Source: Aspidiotus rigidus (Eukaryota; Arthropoda; Insecta; Hemiptera; Diaspididae). From it: DNA of 64,000 nucleotides. Each line of letters starts with the position of its first letter. Positions within the stretch are counted from its first letter, which is position 1. The notes beneath the pieces were generated by a model. The model saw nothing but the letters and a program-made list of their open reading frames with translations, was not told where the DNA came from and ran no database searches. Of this stretch, positions 11,700 through 22,185 are shown one piece after another. The position numbers were made by a program, and so were the translations under genes. The stretch spans positions 3,162,001 to 3,226,000 of the forward strand of contig JAVHKY010000047.1 of the NCBI GenBank assembly GCA_035079385.1, read 5' to 3'.

Positions 11700-11840
11700 T
11701 GATTCGTACAAAAAGAAAGGGTGACTCATTGTTTGGTCTTGTTCTCCAATTGCGACACAACTGATGATGGGATAACACCCGAAAGTACTCTTGTAAAAGC
11801 AACTAATAAAGTAGATTTGTACATTTTGAAAACCTTTTTT
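11700..11840 (+). mobile_element. Penelope-like element (family B) 3'-end scrap
   Basis: This stretch is nearly identical to the 3' flank of the family B Penelope-like element at 26.13-26.23 kb (minus strand): TTGTTCTCCAATTGCGACAC, the hammerhead motif, then AGTAGATTTGTACA. No coding part is attached, so it is a solo terminal fragment. The following 11,840-11,890 stretch recurs inverted at about 37.44-37.50 kb, beside another family B copy. Confidence 0.75.
11750..11802 (+). ncRNA. Hammerhead ribozyme motif in Penelope-like 3' end
   Basis: The core CTGATGA (11,761-11,767) is followed by 13 nt with a GGG/CCC helix II and by GAAA (11,781-11,784). Helix I is ACAA (11,757-11,760) with TTGT (11,791-11,794), extended after an internal loop by TTGC/GCAA. 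Helix III is the self-complementary AGTACT, so two transcripts could pair to complete it. The predicted cleavage is after C11790. Hammerheads with very short helix III are known from Penelope-like retroelements; activity here is inferred from pairing only. Confidence 0.82.
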
Positions 11841-11969
11841 CAATATTAGTGCTCTACTTACACCTAACTCACTCATTATGAGTTCCAATCATTTTCCTTG
11901 TTTTCATGATCAATTGATTGATTGGACAATTTTTGGCATAGTAGAAAGTTTGTTATGGTCTCCAATTAG

Positions 11970-13100
11970 GCTAGGCTGGCACTGATAGAGAAGAAGGACA
12001 AACCGCCTGGTCTGCCGTCCTCCTACCGACCGCTCTGCCTGCTCGACACCGTCGGCAAGATATTTGAGCGGGCAGTGGTGACACGATTGGAGAACCACTT
12101 AGTGTCCAAGAGAATAATTTCTGGTATTCAGTACGGTTTTAGAGCCGGACGCTGTACTTCAGATGCCGCAATCAGACTGAAGAAGGTAGCTTCTGCGGCA
12201 ATGAAGAAGCGACGGTTCTGCGCAGCTGTCAGCCTCGACATAAAGAATGCGTTTAATTCCATTCCGTGGCAGAAGATCTTGAAGATGCTACAAAACGCAA
12301 GGGGTGCCTGGTTACCTGCTAAGGATCATCTGCAGTTACCTAAAATGCAGAGAGATTGTAGCAGAGACGTCTGCTGGCACAGTGAAGAAAAGTGTAACGT
12401 GCGGTGTTCCTCAGGGCTCTGTTCAGGGGCCCACATTGTGGAACATCGCATTCAACGGCCTGCTTAAGATCGAGCTACTACCAGGGGTACAGCTTATATG
12501 CTACGCCGACGATACACTGGTGGTTGGCTCTGCCGACACTGTTGCCGAGGTGGAGACCAAGGTGAACCAGGCACTAGAGGCTGTGACCCGTTAAGCTTGG
12601 CAGTAGAAAATCCGTTGAAAGTTTAATCCACCCACCTTTCGCCTGCAAGGTGTGGCTATTGAGACTAAGAAAGTACTAAAGCACCTGGGGCTCTGGTTCC
12701 ACAGTAAGCTAAGCTTCCGTCACCACTTCAAGATGGTGGCGGAGAAAGCTGCCAGGGTGGTGACACGGTTGTTCCACCTAATGTCGAACCAGGGAGGACC
12801 TAGAGAAGCTGTAAGAAGACTCTACATGAGTGTAGCAATGTCGGTCCTCCTTTATGGAGCCCCAGGCTGGGCCGACTCCGTGAAGATTGCATATAGAAGA
12901 AGAGAAATGGAAAAAAATCCTTAGGTGTGTTAGTGCCTACCGCACTATGTCGACGGATGCTCTTTGCGTATTAGCACAAAAACCGCCAATCTAGCTGCTT
13001 GCGGAAGAGCGAGCAGCGACGTTCAAGGGCAAAGAGGAAGACAAGGACCATCAATCAAGCCTTGCGGGTCAAGCAAGAGGCCAGGCGCTCCTTGCTTGCC
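11970..13100 (+). pseudogene. R1-like non-LTR retrotransposon, copy 2, 5' portion
   Basis: This copy starts further upstream in RT than copies 1 and 3: LALIEKKDKPPGLPSSYRPL, KIFERAVVTRLENHL, then GIQYGFRAGRCTSDAA, FCAAVSLDIKNAFNSIPW, GVPQGSVQGPTLW and LICYADDTLVVG. The frame shifts near 12.3 kb, and a deletion or stop near 12.59 kb removes part of the palm before the thumb resumes (KHLGLWFHSKLSFRHHF). The reading breaks again near 12.92 kb. It is then cut at 13,100 by the foldback element at 13,101-14,213; the ORF resumes at 14,220. The duplicated CTTGCC marks the split, and the two halves together align with copy 1 at about 4.53 kb. Confidence 0.85.
13095..13100 (+). repeat. 6-bp target-site duplication, left
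   Basis: CTTGCC here and at 14,214-14,219 directly abut the inverted ends of the foldback element. Removing the insert plus one copy restores the alignment with R1-like copy 1 (CTTGCTTGTAAAGTGG). Confidence 0.85.
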
Positions 13101-14213
13101 AGTAGTAAGGTCCCCCCTTCGGTACACTTGTACCGAAAGGGTAACTGTCTGGAAAAAAAAAAATTTGGAAAAAAAAAATTGAAAAAAAAAAAATAAAAAA
13201 AAAGTAAAATAAAATATAAAAATAAATATATTTTTTTATATGTCAGTGTGAGTGTAGAACTGTACCGAAAGGGGGACTGAATGAAAAAAATATATCTAAT
13301 AAGTCTAGAAGTGTACCGAAAGGGTGACTGAATAAATAAATAAAAATAAATAAATAAATAAATAAATTAATTAATTAATTAAAAAAATAAAATTAAAAAA
13401 AAACATATTCACTTGAAAACGACGAAAAACGACCAAAATCGACAAAAAACAACCAGAATCGACAAAAAACAACCAGAATCGACCAGAAAGAGCTAGGTTC
13501 ATATAAACTCGACGAAATTGGACTAGGGAAATTTTCATTGTGACCACTGTCTATGTGAACGTAGATGTGATTTTGATTTTTGTGGTTGTGCAGACAAAGA
13601 GTTGAAACATTACTGTCCTTTAATAAAATCAGAGTTCAAAATATGGATAATTTTCGTCAAAAAGTAGGTATATAAGTAGGTGCATCCTGAAAAAAGTATT
13701 CATTTGCTTTTGAAAGCTTGTCCTGTAAACATGGCTCACTAATAGAGGTAGGTAGGTCTAAAAAAAGAAAAACATCTTTTTCCATGCAGTCCCCCTTTCA
13801 GTACACTTCTAGACTCATTGGGCGTTTGAAATAATATATTTTTATTTTTATTTTATTTTTTTAATTAATTAATTTATTTATTTATTTTTATTTATTTATT
13901 TAGTCACCCTTTCGGTACACTTCTAGACTTATTAGATATATTTTTTTCATTCAGTCCCCCTTTCGGTACAGTTCTAGACTCACACTGACATATAAAAAAA
14001 TATATCTATATTTTATTTTATTATTTTTTTTAATTTTAATTTTATTTTATTTTTATTTTTTATTTTTATTTCATTTTTTTATACAGTCCCCCTTTCGGTA
14101 CAGTTCTAGGCTCATTGGGAAGGTTGAAATAATATAATTATTTTTATTTTATTTTTTTTTTCCATACAGTCACCCTTTCGGTACAGGTGTACCGAAGGGG
14201 GGACCTTACTACT
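13101..14213. mobile_element. 1.11-kb non-autonomous foldback element, Polinton-like ends
   Basis: The ends are inverted copies: AGTAGTAAGGTCCCCCCTTC at 13,101 and the same on the opposite strand ending at 14,213. They continue into CGGTACAC(T/C)TGTACCGAAAG, which is itself a small hairpin. The motif GTACCGAAAGGG(G/T)GACTG recurs three times in the left arm (about 13.13, 13.26, 13.31 kb) and five times inverted in the right arm (about 13.79, 13.91, 13.96, 14.09, 14.17 kb). The arms are filled with A/T-rich simple sequence, and the middle (13.42-13.49 kb) has short tandem CGACAAAAAACAACCAGAAT units. There is no ORF. A 6-bp duplication and AG-starting termini are traits of Polinton/Maverick elements, so this may be a miniature derivative; other foldback classes remain possible. 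Confidence 0.82.
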
Positions 14214-14219
14214 CTTGCC
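14214..14219 (+). repeat. 6-bp target-site duplication, right
   Basis: This is the second copy of CTTGCC, directly after the right terminal repeat of the foldback element; see 13,095-13,100. Confidence 0.85.
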
Positions 14220-15200
14220 AAATAGAAAGAGCAACTCGCCCAAACAGCAAAGGGTGAGTGGACCCGCGTGCTAATACGTGATCTTGACCAGTGGATGGAC
14301 CGAGACCATGGCCAGTTAAACTTTCATCTCACACAAATGATGAGTGGCCATGGGTGCTTCAACAAATACCTACACAAAATGGGGAAAGTTGAGCAACCGT
14401 CGTGTTCACACTGTCAGGAGCGGAATGATGAACCACAACACACTATCTTCAAGTGTGAGGCGTGGAGACGTGAGCGGGGTGAGCTAAAACGGTCTCTTGC
14501 TGAGATCGGGGAAGATGAAGAACTCACCCCAGGCAATCTGGTTCCATGCATGCTCAGAACAACGCAGGCATGGAACTATGTATCTACAGGTAATGAAGAA
14601 GAAAATAAACGCGGAATGGGAGCGGTAGATGTAGAGCCACGTTATGGCCTCTCACATTTTCGTGTACCATCCCCCACGCTGCTGCTGCAGCCACATCACT
14701 TTTCGCCAGCACCAGTACCACCATACACAGGGCGCTCAGGAGAGGCGCCCCAGAGAAGAAAAAAAATAAAAGGGCAAGCACAAGACAACCCCAGAAGAAG
14801 AAGAGGAGGAGGAAGAAGAAACCCCCGCCTGAGAAGCCAGAGTCGCGAAACATTGTTGGTGAGCTCCTAGTGAGTTCCCAGTAATGACTGAAAGCTCTGG
14901 TGGAGAAGTTGATACGCGTGCGTCCATGGTACAGGACTACCTGAATTCCAGGTTGAGTGCTGAGCGCTCCCTCGGTCAGTAGGGTAGACCCCTGTAGTGG
15001 CCTCATTGACGGACATTGCACAGCGCGCAGAACCCCAGGAGAAATGGAGCCAGGCAACTCTCGATTCGAGCCCTCTGGACTACCGACGCAATGCCCTAAG
15101 GGGTGGATACCGGTGCCGGGTGCGGCTTTTTCGGGGACCACTTTGGGCGTGCGTGCACGCTCATACGCCCCCGTCTCTCTTAAAGGCGATGGTCTTCAAT
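14220..15200 (+). pseudogene. R1-like non-LTR retrotransposon, copy 2, 3' portion
   Basis: This is the continuation of the split copy. It reads VLIRDLDQWMDRDHGQLNFH, then the Cys/His motif CSHCQERNDEPQHTIFKC and EAWRRERGEL, as in copy 1. It ends in a purine-rich GAAGAAGAGGAGGAGG stretch and a GC-richer 3' UTR to about 15.2 kb. The long open frame on the opposite strand (14.58-15.14 kb) is a shadow of this region. The exact 3' end is uncertain. Confidence 0.8.
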
Positions 15201-18200
15201 TGTACATAAAATTGGGATATCCTAACTTTCGTACATTTGAAGAATGCATCTAACGTTTCGCATTTTTGCGCAAGGGAAAATTTAGCTTAATTTCCTATTC
15301 AAGAATTAACAGCTTCTTGGCGCACCCAGTACACGAGGAGGGGACTGGGAATACGTGACAGGAAGGGAAATTCGAAAAAATTTAACCATCATAGGAGTTC
15401 AACTTCAAAAAATTTTGAATATCGAGCAGTACACGAAAGAAAAGGACTCAGAAAAATTTAGAATTTTCGGGTCCAATTTAGCATTCCATTATCGAAACCA
15501 TTTCACCTCATAAATGAAATTTCCTTCGGAAGTTGAAATTTCTCCGAATTTCTAGGTCAACAGAAAGAGAAGAAGGTAGAAAAAGGGGAAAGAAGAGATG
15601 GAAATTGTGCATGCTTTTCATCAAGTTAAGGTGAAAAGAAATTCCGATTGGCGAACAAACTTGAAAAAAAAAAAAACAGAATGGTTCCCGGCTGAAATCG
15701 AAATTTGCTCTTAGATCCACCCATGCTTAATCCTTATTTCATTTTCTTTTTACCGTGAGAATTTCAACATTTAGCTTGTAAGTATACGTAAGAATTTGAT
15801 TCAAACAATTTTCTACTCCCACCGTTTTTTTTTTTTTTTTCGACGTGGAAATGTCTTGGGACTGGGAGTTATTCTGAAATTTGCATGAAGATGATATCAC
15901 GTGTTTTTGAACCACGCAGAAAAATTTTGACCCCCGCTACTTCCATCATACTAGGCCTAGAATGCAGTATGATAGGCCCGCGTACTGGGCTATCAGTTCG
16001 ACCTTTACTACTCTTATTATACTTGGCGTATACTCGCTTTTACTCGTGATAGCCTTAGCCTCCATTAAACGCATAGGGTATAATAAGCTTTACTGCCTTA
16101 GCCTCAATTATACCAGGCTAGGAATGGCTGGTGGCGTGAGCTAAGACAAATAGGTATCGATAAGGTCGATATCGACAAATCAATGAACGAAACAGATATA
16201 TTTGTGATTCAAAATAGAATCACTAATTATTTGATATTGGTCTAGAAGTAAAAAAAAAATATCTCATAACTACATTTTTAGATATTTCGAGTATTGAATC
16301 GTGGTTAATTACGTGAAGAAATGCCAGATTTTTTCGAGGTAGATCCACCTATATAAAATCTCACTTCTTCGTTTCAAAATATTACTATACTCGTTCATTC
16401 GGTTCTGGTATACCGGTAATCGTCTATAGAGTTTGACACTTTGTCCTTTTACTCCTGTCGTGTTCATGAATAATTACCAACTGCCTGGTACTCGCTGTAA
16501 ATTAGGGAATGATTACTGGCAATTGTCATGATAATAAATTCTCTCAAATATCTATATCGGTATACTTCGTTTGGTTCTTCCATTTTTCTAAAAACTAGTA
16601 AGCGTTGATTGTGATCATCGTTACAGTTCGGTTAGCTTTTTTTCTCTCTCTCTCTCTCCTCTCGCTCTTCTTGAACACTGGATTTGTAGATTTTAAGAAG
16701 AGCGCGTGTGGGCTCTAGACTGTGAAGCAGTGCCCGTGTAAATCTTTTATACCTGTTCGTCAGCCTTATATTAAATACGTCTTCGTATATTTGCGGACGT
16801 TTCCCTTTTATTTTCAATAAAGATACTCGCCGAAACGTTCGTAATTTCTCCGAAAAGTTATCGCGGGTGATTTTATTTTATCATGCTCTGACGTGATAGA
16901 TACTCCGGTCGCTTTGATTTGAATGATCAAATAATAGATAAAGCGCGCTCTGCGGATCATTTTTCTTGTTCCTGTAAGGACCAAAAGCAACCATGGTTCG
17001 GTATCCTTCAAAGTACACTTCGCGTCAGACGTTGCTTACCACTCGGGCAATCCGTTTTATACGCTATTCAGTGTACACATTATGACATTATTTTGTAATA
17101 TTTCGTTATTTCTTGTTGATAAATTCTACCTGGGTACTTATATTTCGTCAACAGTAGCCTGCGTGAATTCAGAACTTCGGAGGGAGCTGATTGTCTGTGC
17201 AGAATTTTGGTCAAAATGACAAAAATGGGGAGCCGGGAACCGAAATTTGAAGGATTCTACGTCGAATCTTCAATCGTAACATCACCAAACGAGGTTTTAC
17301 ACATTTGCACCCGGGTGTAGACCGAGCAAGACTTCATTACACACGACCGAATAGATAGTGGATCCTTGGGAATTCATTATTTATAAGAGAGATATGTCAC
17401 ATATATACTAGCATGACCCGATTCTCAATATTTTCATTAGTACACAAAAAGAAATGAGAGAGAACGAGGAAAAAAATCAGACGAGTATGATAGGTAGACA
17501 GATACATACATTACGAGTAAAGTTCAAGCCTCAAACCGTTTCCTCACCACATTCATATAGGTACGTACGGTGTACTCGTTGCAATTATACAATGGAACGA
17601 AAATTTCTTTGTGGTATACGCATCTTAAGGTGGTCAATAGTGCCATTCATTTGTAGACAGCTTCACTATTAAAGAAATAGATTATACTACAAAAAGCTGC
17701 AGGCGAAAGAAGATTTAATATCCTGTACGGTAAGCGCCGTATTTAATCGATGCTTTGTCATATTCTGGACTAATTAATAAAGTAACTTCGTCACAGAAAA
17801 TAGGTAGAAGGTCGATAAATGTATTTACAGCTTTAATTAAATTAAGCATCTAAACACAATTGGCAGCAGTAAAACTGTTCGAGCTGAGTAACGATCCTAA
17901 AGTCGGTTTAAAAAATTGCCGAGCGCCAGAAAATGCCTCTGGCCATCAAGCGCAGTAATCCTCAATCTACTGACTTCTTATAAGCGTTTCGTTTTCGTTA
18001 ATGATAGTGGTATCCGTGATCATAGTCTATCATTCAAGTGGCCAGTAGAGTGAAAAAAAAAAATCAGCAGATTTTTTTGCGAACAGAAAAAATGATGATG
18101 TGCAACAAAGTTACATGACAAGATGATGAGATTAGTTTTTCCGCTAAACATTTGGAATGTGCAGAATGAGAAAAATGGTAGGTAGTACCTACGCATTTAT

Positions 18201-18479
18201 CCAAAGAATCATTATTTATTCCAGAATTTTTCCTTCTTCGTGAAAAGTAGACTGCGCAAATAATCCCCAGATTTAAGGATTTGAGGATTAAAATTAAACT
18301 TGGTGATGAGGGGCAAAACTACGAAACGACATGCTACCCAAATTTTTCAGAATAAATAAATAATAAAAAAAAATGCTTACGCAGCCGCGTAAGCAACACA
18401 CGACTTTTCACCTGTATCTACAATCAAGTTTTTTGCTTAAATTTTAACTCTAGTACTCCAATTTATTCAATGAATCGTT
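15201..18479. other. Intron sequence with old dispersed repeats
   Basis: At 15,340-15,490 there is a repeat also seen at about 21.85-21.93 and 24.6-25.0 kb (GAACTT..AAAAATTT..ATATCGAGCAGTACA). At 15.94-16.14 kb there is a cluster of TACTAGGCCTA-like motifs. A (CT)n tract lies at about 16,639-16,662. A short hairpin (TGCTTACGCAGCCGCGTAAGCA) is at about 18.37 kb, and a similar one (ACTCACGCAGTAGCGTGAGT) is at about 51.21 kb. No gene is recognised. Confidence 0.4.
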
Positions 18480-19600
18480 TTCTCAATAAGATACACACAT
18501 CCTCACCATCTCTTGCCTCTCTAATTTATTTTTGATCATCTCCGATTCTCAAGCATCTTTTAATGTTGGTTGTTGTAGACTCACACACACCCATCCCATC
18601 ACTTATATCCTTCTTTCATGCTCTCATTGCGATTCTGATACCTCCCTCATTCAACATATCTTTTTCCTCACCATCTCTCACCCCTCTACTCATAATTCAT
18701 TCTTGATCATCTCCAATTCCCGAGCATCATTCTATGTTATTTCCAGCTACTCTTCTCTTCATGCAATCATAATTTGTATTCACGCTCTCATCGCAATCTA
18801 TGAGAGAATAACCGAAAAATGTTATTGAAAATAAAAAGAAGCGGGAAAAGCCTCTTTTTATTTTCAAAATGTGTCGTCCTTGCACGTATAAAAAGCTTTT
18901 TCCTTGAAAAATGTTATCTTTAAGAGGATTAAAAACGCACACTTATGGATGAAAACTCAAAAGAGTTATGCAATAGCAACCGCCCCACCCCATTTTGCAA
19001 GCATGGGAGCAAGAACATCGCGTCATTATACGCCCCACCTTAAACCGGAGTATTTCAAAAGAATTTGATGTTGAAATTAAAGTGTTATTGAAAATTAAGT
19101 TGTGTACCTCGCGTAGTCTCATGTTTTTGCCACAGAGTGTGAGTAAGGGTTAGCCACAGAATCAGTTACCCTAGACTCACACACATACACTTCTCATCCC
19201 TCATCTTATGCTTCTCTCATGCTCTCATTCTCTCTCCCACATCTGAACTCAATAACAACACCAAGCTTATTATAACTCCCTAATGACAGGCTCTTATTAG
19301 CTCTTAATTGAAAAAAAAAATTAAAAGAAAAGAAATAAAATGAAACATGAAAGATTATACGCAAAGGATTGCTCACCAATACTATAGCATATCCTTACAT
19401 AACATTCATTCATGAGAAACTCAACGCAAACGAGCAAATCTTTCACACATATAAAACCATTTCATCACTCAAAAAAATGACAAAATTATACGCAAAGGAT
19501 TGTTGCACTAATACTATACTAACACAACATTCATTCATGACAGACTCAACAGGAACGAACACATCCTTAAAATTCATTCATAAAGAGCGTATCGCCTTAC
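18480..19600 (+). repeat. Degenerate tandem duplications
   Basis: A unit of about 165 bp starting CCTCACCATCTCT is repeated at about 18,503 and 18,668, with a decayed third part near 19.17-19.25 kb. A separate unit of about 135 bp containing TATACGCAAAGGATTG occurs at about 19,357 and 19,488. The open frames here arise from the repeats and show no domain. Confidence 0.6.
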
Positions 19601-20075
19601 GTGTGAGTGAACAGGTAACCCAAAAAATGAATAAAACTAGCTACAACTACACTGACAATCTACGTAATCAAAGGTTACCCTTCGCTTTTGATGACGAAAG
19701 CGATTACCTGAAGTTTAGTACTACAAAATATTGGTAGCCCGAATATTTGCAAATTTCATCAAATTAGTTCACGCTTCTATTTGAGATTTCTCACGAACCA
19801 GACATCGTATCAACACCAAAAGTTCACAATTACATTTTTAGACGTGTAAATTACAATATATCAACATTTGAAAAAAATTGAACCAACCATATCAGAGTTA
19901 TAGGAGTGGGGATTTTTTTTTTCAAATTGGGTATATCTGGAGAACTACTGATCCAATCGTCAAAAAAAATGCAGGTGCACAACTTCAGATATAACACTAC
20001 AACTTGACCAAGTTTCAAGAAAATCCATCCAGTAATCTCGGACGAGAAGTCCGGACAAATTTTGATCCATATATA

Positions 20076-20283
20076 TGTAAGAACGTGAACGTTCTTCACT
20101 GTCAGTCGCGTCACTCTCCTACTCACGGACAAAGTTCGGAGCTCCGACCATATAACGCTATTCCTCTCTCGTCCTGTTTATACTTCCGAGTGCAGTCAGC
20201 TGACCTGCCTTTCCTTCGGGAACTCGACTTTTTGATTCGATTCTGTGGAAACACAGCATCGCCAGATTTGTCAAGATTTTACA
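20076..20283 (+). repeat. Left LTR of TRIM-like element
   Basis: This is the 208-bp direct repeat partner of 20,507-20,713. The two differ by a one-base indel near the start (GTGAACGTTCTTC versus GTGAAGTTCTTC) and a few substitutions. Confidence 0.75.
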
Positions 20284-20506
20284 TCTCACAATTCGAATCA
20301 AAATAACTGAGTCTCCCGGTCTCCTGTAGATGAACGCTGTAAGACTACATCATGCAGTAAGCCGCATTAGCTGGGTACACGGATACACTCCACTCCCCGT
20401 AGGTACACGGACCAAGTCCACTCCTGCGTGCGCAGTAAGCCTACACCATGCAGTAAGCCGTATCAAAAAAGTCTACTCCTTATCCTTTTCCTCTTAGCGG
20501 TGGAGA

Positions 20507-20713
20507 TGTAAGAACGTGAAGTTCTTCACTGTCAGTCGCGTCACTCTCCTACTCACGGACAAAGTTCGGAGCTTCGACCATATAACGCTATTCCTCTCTT
20601 GTCCTGTTTATCCTTCCGAGTGCAGTCAGCTGACCTGCCTTTCCTTCGGGAACTCGACTTTTTGATTCGATTCTGTGGAAACACAGCATCGCCAGATTTG
20701 TCAAGATTTTACA
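20507..20713 (+). repeat. Right LTR of TRIM-like element
   Basis: This is the 207-bp partner of the left LTR, directly preceded by the purine-rich GCGGTGGAGA. Confidence 0.75.
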
Positions 20714-21157
20714 TCTTATATATATATATACATATATAAGGAAACCTGAAATTTTTTTAATGACGTAGCGATCATCTATGGCCTCTAAAACGTCGAGAAA
20801 GTTAATTTCCCCTCCTTTCTGCCACAACTGTGACTGGTGTAATACTCGCTTTTCTACGAAAAGTCGGTAAAACAAGTACGCAATTTTCAATATTTTTGTT
20901 GTATTGGAGTCGGTAAACTTTGCTGATTCACCTCACTTCAATTAACACACTCCAGCTTCCCTCCCCTCTTTATGATGAAAATTATTGTATTGAATGCATT
21001 TTATAGCGGGGTATTCTCTAATTAAGGAGGACGCAGTCGATGAATCTTTTGGGGTCATAGAAAAGTTATAGAACTCGAGTAAATTAGATTTATAGTACAA
21101 AGAGGAGTGTACGACCCGAAGGTGTAACAATTTATACTGAACCACACAAGAAAAAGC
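20714..21157. other. Intron sequence, no gene recognised
   Basis: A short (TA)n run follows the right LTR. Otherwise the sequence is unremarkable up to the Penelope-like 3' end. Confidence 0.5.
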
Positions 21158-21195
21158 CGCTAAACGTTTTCGGTTAAACAACCATCATCGGAGCG
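21158..21195 (-). ncRNA. Hammerhead-like ribozyme motif, family A Penelope 3' end
   Basis: On the minus strand CCGATGA (21,191-21,185) is followed by 13 nt (helix II GGTT/AACC) and GAAA (21,171-21,168). Helix I is CGCT/AGCG. Helix III is the palindrome AACGTT, again suited to pairing between two molecules. The single departure is C for the core U4 in CTGATGA, which probably inactivates this copy. Spacing is identical to the family B motifs although the helices differ in sequence. Confidence 0.62.
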
Positions 21196-21640
21196 TAAAC
21201 GAAAGCGACTGAATCCAACATCAACAAAGAGAGAGGGAGTTGACCAGAAGATCATGATTTAACCAGCGAGTCATCGAAGTTTGAATCATTCTATTATAGA
21301 ACGCCGGCCGGAACCCAAAAGGACTGAGTACACGGCCCAACCTCAACGAAAACCTGCCCAAGTACGGGAGTCTAATCCAACGTTTTCTACTGTTGTGCAA
21401 ATCCCTAGGGAGGGAGGTGGTGGAATCGAGGCATTTTCTCGCAAGCCTCCTTCGGACCATTAAATCAATGTCCACTCGAACTTGGTTCACTCTGGCCAGG
21501 TACTTAATTGTCCCTAGTTCCTTCTGGAAAGCACCCTGACTCAAGGGAATATGAGTCAGTCGATGTATCAAGCTATTGAATGTAGCGATCTTTTGTGCAG
21601 CGGGACAAAAATTTTCTGGCATAGCCAAATAAATGAAAAT

Positions 21641-22185
21641 CATGTTCCATGTCTTTTATATTTTATCAGTCATCTTGAAATATTTCATTCTAGGCTTCTA
21701 CTAGGTCAAGTGTTCGTGAGATATTATTCGTTTACCCCTTTACCTATCTTGGCGTCGTATAAGTCTTGTTCTATGAGAAATATGGGGTAGCGCGAACTCG
21801 CTCCGCTCGTTCGCCCCCTGTCTCGCTGTTGTATTGGAATGGTATGAGACAATTCAAGTCTAGGGAACTTGGAAAAATTTCGACTATCCAGCCATATATG
21901 ATAGGAAGAGGGACTTAGAAAATTTTCTAATTATTAATTATATTAATTATTTAATTATTTATTTATTTATTTATTTATTCAATTATTTAACTATCTAATT
22001 ATTTAATTATTTATTTATTTAATTATTAATTAATTAATTAATTAATTATTTATTATTATTACGCGAGGTGTACTCTCGAATTTCTGAATCACCCACGGGG
22101 TAGAGATTTCTCTTGACGGGGGGAGGGGGGGTGTACTTGCGAGTTTCAAAATCGGGGTCCGGCGAGAGAAAAGATATGGAACATG
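21641..22185. mobile_element. MITE-like element with CATGTTCCATG ends, inserted in Penelope copy
   Basis: The ends are inverted: CATGTTCCATGTCTTTTAT on the left and AAAGATATGGAACATG on the right. It interrupts the Penelope frame between codons for ESSF and CPAAQK. Inside are a GC-rich CGCTCCGCTCGTTCGCCCCC block, an (ATTT)n/(AATT)n stretch (21.93-22.05 kb) and a copy of the GGAACTTGGAAAAATTTCGA dispersed repeat. A related element with the same end motif and GC block lies at 39,707-40,147. Confidence 0.6.

Larger units (their letters stand above)
20076..20713 (+). mobile_element. TRIM-like miniature LTR retrotransposon
   Basis: Two direct repeats of 208 and 207 bp (20,076-20,283 and 20,507-20,713) start TGTAAGAACGTGAA and end GATTTTACA, so each is bounded by TGTAA/TTACA. 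They flank only 223 bp of non-coding sequence. A purine-rich GGTGGAGA lies just before the right repeat, where a polypurine tract would be. I see no clear tRNA primer-binding site. Flanking TATAT on both sides could be a target duplication, but the site is AT-rich. It fits a terminal-repeat retrotransposon in miniature, or an LTR element reduced by internal deletion. Confidence 0.65.

Noticed and set aside
14584..15141. 185-codon minus-strand open frame with Leu/Phe-rich stretch
   Set aside because: It is antisense to the purine-rich tail of the R1-like ORF; the hydrophobic run comes from GAAGAAGAGG repeats.
20004..20306. 100-codon open frame across the left LTR
   Set aside because: The frame is non-coding LTR sequence; the second LTR copy breaks it.
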